Assembly (NCBI GenBank): GCA_035363095.1
Contig: DAOSEK010000008.1
Span: 1-50,178, forward strand
Source of the DNA: DAOSEK01 sp035363095
GTDB lineage: Archaea; Nanobdellota; Nanobdellia; Woesearchaeales; UBA119
Direction of reading: 5' to 3'
Length of the DNA: 50,178 nt
Part shown: in pieces, positions 35,116 through 42,039 of the stretch
Layout of the letters: the number at the start of each line of letters is the position of its first letter
Numbering within the stretch: position 1 is the stretch's first letter
Position numbers and translations under genes: made by a program
Notes under the pieces: model-generated
The model's database searches: none
What the model was told of the DNA's origin: nothing
Seen by the model: the letters and a program-made list of their open reading frames with translations, nothing else

Positions 35116-35545
35116 TTGAATATGCCTCCAGTTTACAATAATATGGGGTATTATTAACTATAAAACTTCTGTGGACAACCATTAAGCTCTCAGCGCCCTC
35201 TTCAAAACAAGGGAGTGAAAGATTAAGCATCTCTGAATTATTGCTATAAAAGATATAGACCTTGGCACACATTGAATTTGGTAAGAAACCACCGAGTGTT
35301 GTTATAAATGTAGTTTGATCACCAGATCTCAGTAAATAATCAAACATTTCAGATGTTTCAAGCGTTGTTAAAGTGTCCATTAAAATATCATAAGAATGAT
35401 GATGTTGTAGTATTTGTTTCTCATCAACAGTATTAGAAAGTGAAAATATTGCTATTATTACCAAGAAAGATAATGCTATAGAAACCAATATATCAAGGCT
35501 AAATATAATACCACTTTTGTTTTTATGCCTCATTTTCTTTTCCAA
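35108..35545 (-). CDS. Minor pilin-like protein, 145 aa
   Basis: Basic N-terminus, then IIFSLDILVSIALSFLVIIAIF (about 13-34), a single hydrophobic helix with an Asp near its start, and a compact exterior domain with two Cys (SMCAKVY, LPCFEE) that may form a disulfide. Overlaps the genes on both sides (8 and 16 nt), so it is part of one transcript. Likely a minor pilin or pilus-tip component. Confidence 0.65.
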   Translation of the reverse strand: MEKKMRHKNKSGIIFSLDILVSIALSFLVIIAIFSLSNTVDEKQILQHHHSYDILMDTLTTLETSEMFDYLLRSGDQTTFITTLGGFLPNSMCAKVYIFYSNNSEMLNLSLPCFEEGAESLMVVHRSFIVNNTPYYCKLEAYSNE

Positions 35546-36669
35546 ACCATTACTATCATATTTGCCGTTGTATTTGTATCAAGTGTGACAATTCTTTGCG
35601 TTCTTGATACAATATCGTAATCTATTGGCTTAATCCCGAACTTATATGATAATACTCCCCCTCCAAAGTTGATGATCTCTCTGACATTGTTATATTTTTC
35701 TATACGGCTTGTATTAAAAAAAACCTTTCCTTGGGTATCGCACAAATAAAAAAATGTTCCATTAGAAACATTTGCATACGCTATCATTGGATGGTTGCTA
35801 TTATCTTCTATAAGACTCCCTACATTTCCTTTATTTTTATTAATTCTATAACCTTCTTCACAAAACACCTCATCTCCTATCCCTACATTATTAAGCATAT
35901 TATCAGTTCTTTTAACAATTCCATACATGTTGTCTGCGTAACTATTATAATTCAAACCAAATACTTGACCAATTGTTCCCTTCTCCTTGTGTAAAAAAAA
36001 GTTTCCCCTTTCAAGCCAAGCTTTAAGTTTGTTTTGTTGGGCTTTTGTAAGGTCTTTATCATCAATATCAGGGTCTTCAAATATTGCTACATTATAATCA
36101 TCTATATTTTCCAAAAGAGTTTGCCAATCCTCCATATAATTTGTGTATTCTATCTCATTAGAATCAAGATAATCCCTAATCCCGTAATACTCTGCATTTC
36201 CTTCTTCTGCATAGCTATCAGAATTTGCAAAGGTGTAAGCAATCACAGGGTTTAATCCAAAAAGCCCTCCCCCTCCAAGGTATCTAATCTCCACATAGAA
36301 CTCATAGCCTGGTCCAGTTATCCCAAAAATCTCTTTTAACTCATCATAAATCTCATTATTTTGACTTTGAATAGTCATAATCTTATCAACACTTAAAAGA
36401 TTTGGTGAGGTTGCAATACCAATTGCTTTAACCGAGCTAGAATTAATCTCAATATCTTCCCAGCCTTGAGGATTGCCTGATGAAGATAAAAGATTTTGTG
36501 CCAAAGAATCAGATAAAAGCTGAAGGTCATTAATATTATCTTGGTTCATAGATTTTTCTCTTATTGAAACCCAAGCTCCTTCAAGAATTAAAAATACAAT
36601 AACAAACAAAATAAATCCAAATAGTAAATCAATCGTAAACATCTGTCCTTTTTTTTTAATTTGTTTCAT
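35530..36669 (-). CDS. Pilin-like protein with inserted GATase1-like domain
   Basis: 379 residues. The N-terminus KKKGQMFTIDLLFGFILF (about 5-22) is a pilin-type anchor, followed by a minor-pilin-like region (about 30-125). Residues about 130-215 read like a flavodoxin or glutamine-amidotransferase-type alpha/beta domain: YGIRDYLDSNEIEYT, then VAIFEDPD, then LKAWLERGNFFLHKEKG and FGLNY, and later MIAYANVSNGTFFYL. The C-terminus (TQRIVTLDTNTTANMIVMVW) returns to the strand pattern of archaeal minor pilins. The catalytic Cys-His pair of amidotransferases is not evident, so a binding role is likelier. The 5' end lies just downstream of another pilin. Confidence 0.62.
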   Translation of the reverse strand: MKQIKKKGQMFTIDLLFGFILFVIVFLILEGAWVSIREKSMNQDNINDLQLLSDSLAQNLLSSSGNPQGWEDIEINSSSVKAIGIATSPNLLSVDKIMTIQSQNNEIYDELKEIFGITGPGYEFYVEIRYLGGGGLFGLNPVIAYTFANSDSYAEEGNAEYYGIRDYLDSNEIEYTNYMEDWQTLLENIDDYNVAIFEDPDIDDKDLTKAQQNKLKAWLERGNFFLHKEKGTIGQVFGLNYNSYADNMYGIVKRTDNMLNNVGIGDEVFCEEGYRINKNKGNVGSLIEDNSNHPMIAYANVSNGTFFYLCDTQGKVFFNTSRIEKYNNVREIINFGGGVLSYKFGIKPIDYDIVSRTQRIVTLDTNTTANMIVMVWKRK

Positions 36670-36719
36670 CTAAATCAACTTTATATGCACTTTGGCTAGG
36701 TTAATTTTAAAAAATTCTT

Positions 36720-37136
36720 TTAAGAGCTGATAATAATCTCTCCAAAACTATTAGTTATCAAATTATAGCCCAATTCAAATTCTCCAGTAATCCTTGAGGT
36801 CATAATAGAACTTTGTACATGGCTCTTTTTATAATTAATATCTACAATCACACCTGATATTGTAATATTATAATCAGCAATACCATTCACTGTTTGAGGA
36901 ATATATATGGTCTTTTGCGCGCCATTTCCAGAAATATAAACTTGATTTATACTTGAAGAGATGAGATTAGCAAGTTCAGTAGCCTTATTCTTAGTTCTTT
37001 TGGATTCAATCTCTTGCTCTTTTGGTAGTATAATCATAAGAAATATCAAGAATACAAAAAAAGCTATTGCTAAAACAATAATAACCTCAGTTGTTAGCTG
37101 AGCACTTTTATTTCTACATACTCTGCGATTAAACAT
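36720..37136 (-). CDS. Minor pilin with class III signal peptide
   Basis: 138 residues. Short basic leader, then AQLTTEVIIVLAIAFFVFLI (about 12-31): Gln at the cleavage +1 position and Glu at +5, as processed by archaeal prepilin peptidase (PibD/FlaK type). The rest is a small beta-rich domain. Member of the pilin operon. Confidence 0.72.
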   Translation of the reverse strand: MFNRRVCRNKSAQLTTEVIIVLAIAFFVFLIFLMIILPKEQEIESKRTKNKATELANLISSSINQVYISGNGAQKTIYIPQTVNGIADYNITISGVIVDINYKKSHVQSSIMTSRITGEFELGYNLITNSFGEIIISS

Positions 37137-37189
37137 GATTATAAATAAAGAGCCAAGTTGAATTTGAAAACAACCCTTTAATTAATTGC

Positions 37190-37921
37190 TTAAGGAATTG
37201 CATTCACAATAAAAGGGAGCGTTAAGTTCTTGGTTTCAAAAGAAACCTTATCAACTGCATTAATGTATATGTTTCCTTGGTATTCACCCACTGGAGTGCC
37301 ACCAGCTACATACACCCTATAATTAGCATAAAGCCTTTGCCTTGAGGTGAAATTAAGGCAGGTTTTATTAAAAACAATTGAGAAGCCAGACCCATCATAG
37401 CTCAGATTAGCTTGCATAGAGTTATTCAAAAGATTATCAATATCAATAGATTGGTTTTCATATTTTCCAATAGATACATTTACATAATTACTCTCTAGAT
37501 TTGCCTTGACAATTCCCTTGCCAATCAAAAGAAATCTCTTTCTTGCATCAATATTTATTGGCTGTAATCCTTTAAATTGGGTAATTTCTCCTATGGTTTC
37601 AAAAGGAAGCTGTTTTGTCAAGTACTCAATATCTTTACCAAATCTTAAGGCCATGATTATTGAGTTGTTCTCAATTGTGATGTTTTGAATGTTATCAGGG
37701 AAATCCACAAATATCTTAGCAAATGCCCCATCACCTTGAAGATACAAAAGCCTTGATGAATGTATAATCTCATCAAGTGCATTTTGAGCTTTTGTTCTGC
37801 TTACCCTATTAGTAAGCCCAAAGAATACATTTTGGTTTAGAAGAAATATTACTAGAAAGATTATTAAGAATACCGAAAGCATGATTATAGTTTCCGTTGA
37901 AGATTGAGATTTAGCTGACAA
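37190..37921 (-). CDS. Minor pilin with class III signal peptide, 243 aa
   Basis: SQSSTETIIMLSVFLIIFLV (about 5-24) has Gln +1 and Glu +5. The exterior part is about 210 residues, beta-rich with several N-x-S/T sequons. The start is TTG, with AAAGGGG upstream and no in-frame ATG before the hydrophobic segment. Lies between the major pilin-like gene and the 138-aa pilin. Confidence 0.7.
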   Translation of the reverse strand: MSAKSQSSTETIIMLSVFLIIFLVIFLLNQNVFFGLTNRVSRTKAQNALDEIIHSSRLLYLQGDGAFAKIFVDFPDNIQNITIENNSIIMALRFGKDIEYLTKQLPFETIGEITQFKGLQPINIDARKRFLLIGKGIVKANLESNYVNVSIGKYENQSIDIDNLLNNSMQANLSYDGSGFSIVFNKTCLNFTSRQRLYANYRVYVAGGTPVGEYQGNIYINAVDKVSFETKNLTLPFIVNAIP

Positions 37922-38002
37922 ATTAGCATACCCCTTTAAATGACTTTTAAAAATAAAAACACATTATTTAAAAATATAAAAAAACAAAAAAAACCATACC
38001 AT

Positions 38003-38455
38003 TTAATTAGCACAGGCACCTTCTAGCTTATGGCCATCTCCAGTAAAGGTGTATGCTGCTCCTGTTGCAAGGTCTGTATAAGTTACACTCACCGCATGGG
38101 AAAAAGACCCAGAACATGGAAGTGCAGTTGCAGCTGAGGTTAAGGTAGTTGTTTCACCCGGACTTAATGTGCCTAATGTAGCCATGTTAGTTCCACCAAT
38201 AGTAAATGCTGTTAGAGTTACACTTTTTTGTAGATTGTTTCTTACAACTGCTGTTACCTGTCCTGCAGCTGTAATTGAATATGCATCAATTGCAATATCT
38301 GCAGAACTCCAATAGGATGAAGACGTCTTTGTGCCTACCCCTCTGCCAATTCCTGGGATTCCTCCCATTACTCCTACTACTATCAACGCGATGACAATAA
38401 CAACAGCTAAAATAATCAAATACTCTGTTGCCGTCTGCGCTTTTCTTTTTACCAT
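38003..38455 (-). CDS. Major pilin/archaellin-like protein
   Basis: 150 residues. KAQTATEYLIILAVVIVIAL (about 5-24) is a textbook class III signal peptide with Gln +1, Glu +5 and a long hydrophobic helix, then a Gly-rich turn (GGIPGIGRGVG) and a Thr/Ala-rich beta domain. Candidate major subunit of the filament. The start at 38455 has GAGGTGA five nt upstream; the alternatives at 38458 and 38464 are too close. It has its own strong promoter, fitting higher expression than the minor pilins. Confidence 0.82.
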   Translation of the reverse strand: MVKRKAQTATEYLIILAVVIVIALIVVGVMGGIPGIGRGVGTKTSSSYWSSADIAIDAYSITAAGQVTAVVRNNLQKSVTLTAFTIGGTNMATLGTLSPGETTTLTSAATALPCSGSFSHAVSVTYTDLATGAAYTFTGDGHKLEGACAN

Positions 38456-38525
38456 CATTTTCACCTCTCATTTAGATTTGTTAACAAACTATTTTGTAAA
38501 CAAATATACCTTTTTGGGCATTAAT

Positions 38526-38542
38526 ACTATTTAAATCTTTCC
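38526..38542 (-). promoter_or_regulatory. Strong TATA promoter of the major pilin gene
   Basis: Minus strand GAAAGATTTAAATAGTA: a purine-rich BRE followed by a consensus TATA box, about 75 nt before the start, leaving a leader of about 45 nt that contains the Shine-Dalgarno. Confidence 0.6.
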
Positions 38543-38591
38543 CTTTTCTCAAGCGATTTTGCTTAGAAACAAACATTTTTAGAAAAAATAA

Positions 38592-39686
38592 TTAATCTAA
38601 CATCTTTTTTATAGTAAGTTTACCCCTTTCACACTCAACATAATACTCTTCAAAATCTGCAAAGTCGCATTTAGAGTAAATCTCTTTTGGAATAATTAGC
38701 TTCCCATTTTTAATCTCAAGATTAGTAATTAAAGAAGGCTTATCTCCCTCTTGAGCTGAGCATGCAATTCCAAGATCTTGAAAAATCTTTTCTTGTTCCT
38801 TGCCGTTTTTTTTCATCTTAAATTTTTTGGTTTGCTCAAATAGGAATTTAGCAATCTCTCCAGCAACATCAATCTTTGTTGCTCTTGTAATGCCTTGAAG
38901 ACCTGGACTTAGGTTTGCCTCTATCACAACTGGTCCCTTAGAACTTAATAAAATATCTATTGCACATATCTCTGCGCCAGTAGCTTTTGCAGCAGCAATT
39001 GCAATCTTTTTAGTTTTTTCATCAGCGACAAATGGAACACCTTCTCCACCAGCATGAATATTTGCCCTTTTCTCTCCAACCTGTGCTTTTCTAACCATTG
39101 CTGCGCAAAGTTTATTTCCTACAACAATTGCTCTTATGTCTGAGCCCCCAGTTTCAACATACTCTTGGACTAAAAACGCTTGCCTCAAAGCAGAGAGCGT
39201 ATCAAGTATAGATGATGCTGAAGCATAAGAATCTACAAAGAGAACACCTTTTCCTTGGGTGCCATTTGGAATCTTGATAATTAAAGGATAGGTAGCTCCT
39301 TCCTTTAGGAATTTTTTGGCAGAAGAAAGAGATGGAAAAAGATAGGTTTTAGGTGTTGGAATATTTTGTTTTTGAAATGCAATGTGGTTAATAATCTTAT
39401 CATGGCCAACAGTGAAAGCCTCTGCACAAATTGGCGTATATGATTTGCCTTCAAGGGCAGTTGCAATTGTTCTTAAAAGATTTGAATACCTAAATGACCC
39501 TTTAAGATATACACAATCATAACTCTCCATTTTTTTTCCATGGTATAACAAGTTCCAGCCTTTATCAGTAATTGACACCTCGATTTTTTGCAAATCAATA
39601 TCATCAACTACTTCAAAATATTTCTTTAATGATTCAACAACCCACTTAGAACTTATACTTCCAAGACTTATTACACATGCTTTCAT
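38592..39686 (-). CDS. RimK-like ATP-grasp ligase with AbrB-like tail
   Basis: 364 residues. N-terminal RimK preATP-grasp domain (about 1-95), ATP-grasp core (about 95-285) with PLIIKIPNGTQGKGVLFVDS near 133, FLVQEYVETGGSDIRAIVVG near 165 and VIEANLSPGLQG near 255 (Mg-binding Glu/Asn). RimK enzymes add glutamate or similar residues to protein C-termini or small molecules. After residue 310 follows a swapped-hairpin AbrB-like segment (EIKNGKLIIPKEI) unusual for RimK. AAAGGA is nine nt before this ATG; a Met three codons upstream is possible. Third gene after histone and protease (spacing 14 and 30 nt). Confidence 0.78.
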   Translation of the reverse strand: MKACVISLGSISSKWVVESLKKYFEVVDDIDLQKIEVSITDKGWNLLYHGKKMESYDCVYLKGSFRYSNLLRTIATALEGKSYTPICAEAFTVGHDKIINHIAFQKQNIPTPKTYLFPSLSSAKKFLKEGATYPLIIKIPNGTQGKGVLFVDSYASASSILDTLSALRQAFLVQEYVETGGSDIRAIVVGNKLCAAMVRKAQVGEKRANIHAGGEGVPFVADEKTKKIAIAAAKATGAEICAIDILLSSKGPVVIEANLSPGLQGITRATKIDVAGEIAKFLFEQTKKFKMKKNGKEQEKIFQDLGIACSAQEGDKPSLITNLEIKNGKLIIPKEIYSKCDFADFEEYYVECERGKLTIKKMLD

Positions 39687-39716
39687 AGGTATCATTCCTT
39701 TAAAAAATATAATAAT

Positions 39717-40073
39717 CTACTCTACTGGGTCAATTAAAAACCCAAATTTCTTTAACGCATTTCTTCCAATAAGAACAGGATAACTCATATGTGACCTATC
39801 TGAGATACTAAAGCTTACAACAATTTTTTTTCCTTCAACCTCTAATTGTGCTTTAACAATAGGCCTTTTCATAGATGCATTTGAAGACCTTACCTTTTTT
39901 GCCTTTACAATAGGTCCTAACCTAAGCTCTGCGGCAATATCTAAATCCACTGAACATAACGCTGCACCAGTATCAACCCTTGCCAGAAGTTCTCTATGAC
40001 CGGTTTTTTTCCCAAAGAGTTTTGCTTTGCAAGTTAGTCCAATAGTTTTTCTTTTTGTTTCTTTATCTTCCAT
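39717..40073 (-). CDS. Retropepsin-like aspartic protease (RimK-associated family)
   Basis: 118 residues. The catalytic loop RVDTGAALCSVD near 28-39 has the DTGA of retropepsins, and the closing YPVLIGRNALKKFGFLID near 97-114 matches the family's VLIGR(N/D) motif (annotated in databases as ATP-dependent zinc protease or RimK-associated retropepsin). One Asp per chain means it must dimerise. It is commonly found beside RimK, as here, and may trim or regulate the ligase's products. Confidence 0.8.
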   Translation of the reverse strand: MEDKETKRKTIGLTCKAKLFGKKTGHRELLARVDTGAALCSVDLDIAAELRLGPIVKAKKVRSSNASMKRPIVKAQLEVEGKKIVVSFSISDRSHMSYPVLIGRNALKKFGFLIDPVE

Positions 40074-40087
40074 TGAAAAATCATCCG

Positions 40088-40318
40088 TTAGTATTTTTTT
40101 CTCAAAAGTTCTTGTGCCATTTTTATATCTGTATCCATTAATGTTTTTTTGTTAGAGTTAATACAAAGCTCCCAAGCCTTTGAAGAGAGTTTTAATCCAT
40201 ACTCTTCAAGCCATTCTGAAAGTTCAATTAGCGCCTTGGTTGAAACCCTTGTGGTATTCTCATCATAAAATTCCCTTGCTAATGATGCTAAGGGAATAAT
40301 CCTTTTATTTCTTGGCAT
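40088..40318 (-). CDS. Archaeal histone-fold protein
   Basis: 76 residues, helix-strand-helix histone fold: IPLASLAREFYDENTTRVST (helix 1, loop 1), KALIELSEWLEEYGLKLSSKAWEL (long helix 2), then NKKTLMDTDIKMAQELL (loop 2 with the T-D pair, helix 3). Ends in LRKKY. DNA-binding dimer or filament former by family knowledge. Arg in loop 1 and Lys in loop 2 fit DNA contacts. First gene of a three-gene unit with the protease and RimK-like ligase. TATA box 25-35 nt upstream, leaderless. Confidence 0.85.
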   Translation of the reverse strand: MPRNKRIIPLASLAREFYDENTTRVSTKALIELSEWLEEYGLKLSSKAWELCINSNKKTLMDTDIKMAQELLRKKY

Positions 40319-40342
40319 GATTTAAGAAACTATTCTTACATT

Positions 40343-40353
40343 GTTTATAAAAT
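40343..40353 (-). promoter_or_regulatory. TATA box of the histone operon
   Basis: Minus strand ATTTTATAAAC, about 30 nt before the histone ATG with no Shine-Dalgarno, so leaderless transcription is expected. The 108-nt divergent region also serves nth. Confidence 0.5.
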
Positions 40354-40426
40354 TTTTGCTGAATCTGCCGTTTCTAATCAAAAACACCGCAAAATTAAAA
40401 AACACCTTGTAATAATAATTAGAGAA

Positions 40427-41086
40427 ATGATCTCAAATAAAAATATTTCAGAGGTGTTAGATAGGATTGAACGCTCAATAAAAGAATTTAGCATTCCAGT
40501 TGTAACATATTTTAAGAACGTTTCAGCAAGCCCTTTTCAGATACTTATCTCTACAATCCTTAGTTTGAGGACTAAGGATGATGTTACAAAAGATGCGTCA
40601 TTAAGGCTTTTTACCCTTGCAAAGACTCCAAATGAGATATTAAGGTTAAGCCCTGAAGTTATACAAAAAGCAATTTATCCGGTAGGATTTTACAAAAACA
40701 AAACAAAAAGCATAATTGAGATATCAAGGATTCTCTTAGAAAAATATAAAGGCAAGGTTCCAAATGATCTTGATGAGTTGTTGTTACTTCCAGGAGTTGG
40801 TAGAAAAACAGCAAATCTTGTATTAACTGAAGCATTTGATATCCCTGCAATGTGTGTAGATGTACATGTTCATAGAATAAGCAACAGATTTGGCTACATC
40901 AAAACAAAGGATCCGTTAGAATCAGAATTTGCCTTAAGAAAAAAGCTTCCAATAAAGCATTGGAATAAGTATAATCTATTGCTTGTTACATTTGGTCAAA
41001 ACATCTGTAAACCCATAAGCCCTTATTGCTCAAGGTGCCCCATTAATCAAGAGTGTAGTAGGGTAGGTGTTCAAAAATCAAGGTAA
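40427..41086 (+). CDS. nth: Endonuclease III
   Basis: 219 residues. DNA glycosylase/AP lyase for oxidised pyrimidines. Helix-hairpin-helix LLPGVGRKTANLVL near 123-136 with the catalytic Lys, catalytic Asp in CVDVHVHRISNR near 144-155, and a 4Fe-4S loop with Cys spacing C-x6-C-x2-C-x5-C near 195-211 (CKPISPYCSRCPINQEC). Full length and canonical. Divergent from the histone gene. Confidence 0.94.
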   Translation: MISNKNISEVLDRIERSIKEFSIPVVTYFKNVSASPFQILISTILSLRTKDDVTKDASLRLFTLAKTPNEILRLSPEVIQKAIYPVGFYKNKTKSIIEISRILLEKYKGKVPNDLDELLLLPGVGRKTANLVLTEAFDIPAMCVDVHVHRISNRFGYIKTKDPLESEFALRKKLPIKHWNKYNLLLVTFGQNICKPISPYCSRCPINQECSRVGVQKSR

Positions 41087-41129
41087 AAACCAATAAAATT
41101 AAAAAGTGTAAAGTAAAAAAGAGTGAAAT

Positions 41130-41726
41130 ATGGGGATAAGACCTGGATCTGGAACAGTGATTGGTGAAATAAGACTAGATTTAAGACACAAGAAATCAGC
41201 TTTTAAGATGACGCCTATTTATGAGATGATGCATGAATGGCTGATGGATGAGGGGTATAAGCCTGAAGGACCATCTGATACCTTTTATGAAAAGTATTAT
41301 TGGCAATCAACAAATCAAAGAGGCAAAGATATCTGGTATTGGTGGAGGTCTTTTGCTGGTGAAGAAAAGACAATGTCAAAATATTTTGAATACCACATTG
41401 ATATGGAGATCCAGATTTTAGGGCTTAGTGATACTGAGGTTGTGATCGGTGATAAAAAGGAGAAGATGAATCTTGGAGAGGTTAATTTTAATCTGAAAGG
41501 TTATCTGCTTTTTGATCCAAAAGGGGAACTAAAAAAACATCCTTTTGTTGCATTTTTTTATGAGACGTTTGCAAAACGATGGCTTAGGGATCAAATCATT
41601 ATGCATCGTGATAAAGTTAGAGAAGATTTATACAAATTATATGGAATGATAAAGAAGTATTTGGAACATACTACAAGTGAAGAGGAGTTTCCAAATTATC
41701 ATCCTGAGAAGGGAATAGGGTATTAA
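41130..41726 (+). CDS. Conserved-looking hypothetical, 198 aa
   Basis: Not recognised. Soluble, rich in Trp, Tyr and charged residues: GEIRLDLRHKKSAFKMTPIY near 12-31, then MMHEWLMDEGYKPEG, IWYWWRSF near 68, and a basic amphipathic helix near 150-180 (RWLRDQIIMHRDKVREDLYK). No signal peptide or enzyme motif. It starts 43 nt after nth with GAGTGAAAT before the ATG, so it may be co-transcribed with nth. Confidence 0.65.
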   Translation: MGIRPGSGTVIGEIRLDLRHKKSAFKMTPIYEMMHEWLMDEGYKPEGPSDTFYEKYYWQSTNQRGKDIWYWWRSFAGEEKTMSKYFEYHIDMEIQILGLSDTEVVIGDKKEKMNLGEVNFNLKGYLLFDPKGELKKHPFVAFFYETFAKRWLRDQIIMHRDKVREDLYKLYGMIKKYLEHTTSEEEFPNYHPEKGIGY

Positions 41727-41903
41727 TATTTTGGATGATTTAATTTTAAGATTGCAATTAAAAACACCTTAAAATCTTCGCATTTTTAAAAAGGGGATAG
41801 GTATTTGTTTTGTTAGGAAATATTTTCAAAAGATTTGTAAGGAATTTAAAAATGAAAAACTTTAGATTTTTTGTTATTTATTTGGTGGTTTTTGGTTTTT
41901 GAT

Positions 41904-42024
41904 TTCATGAATCCGTCATTCGCATACTTTGGCATTTCAAGCCCAAGTAAGAATAGACGGATTCATGGACGAAAAACCTCGACTATCCAAGAGATACCTC
42001 GGCATTTATGCCGAGGTTTTTCAT
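41904..42024 (+). mobile_element. Small element I (intact single copy, 121 bp)
   Basis: Follows TTGAT (41899-41903), starts TTCATGAATCCG and ends GAGGTTTTTCAT. The right hairpin CCTCGGCATTTATGCCGAGG is perfect here (8-bp stem, 4-nt loop). It ends 15 nt before the start of the giant surface-protein gene, so any transcript start within or near it would affect that gene. The rest of the 313-nt gap is AT-rich and otherwise empty. Confidence 0.75.
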
Positions 42025-42039
42025 TTAGTTAGGGGTAGT

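Noticed and set aside
1..42024. Interpreting the repeats as classic MITEs with terminal inverted repeats
   Set aside because: The ends are not inverted copies of each other and there is no target-site duplication at the filled/empty comparison. Hairpins are internal to each end.
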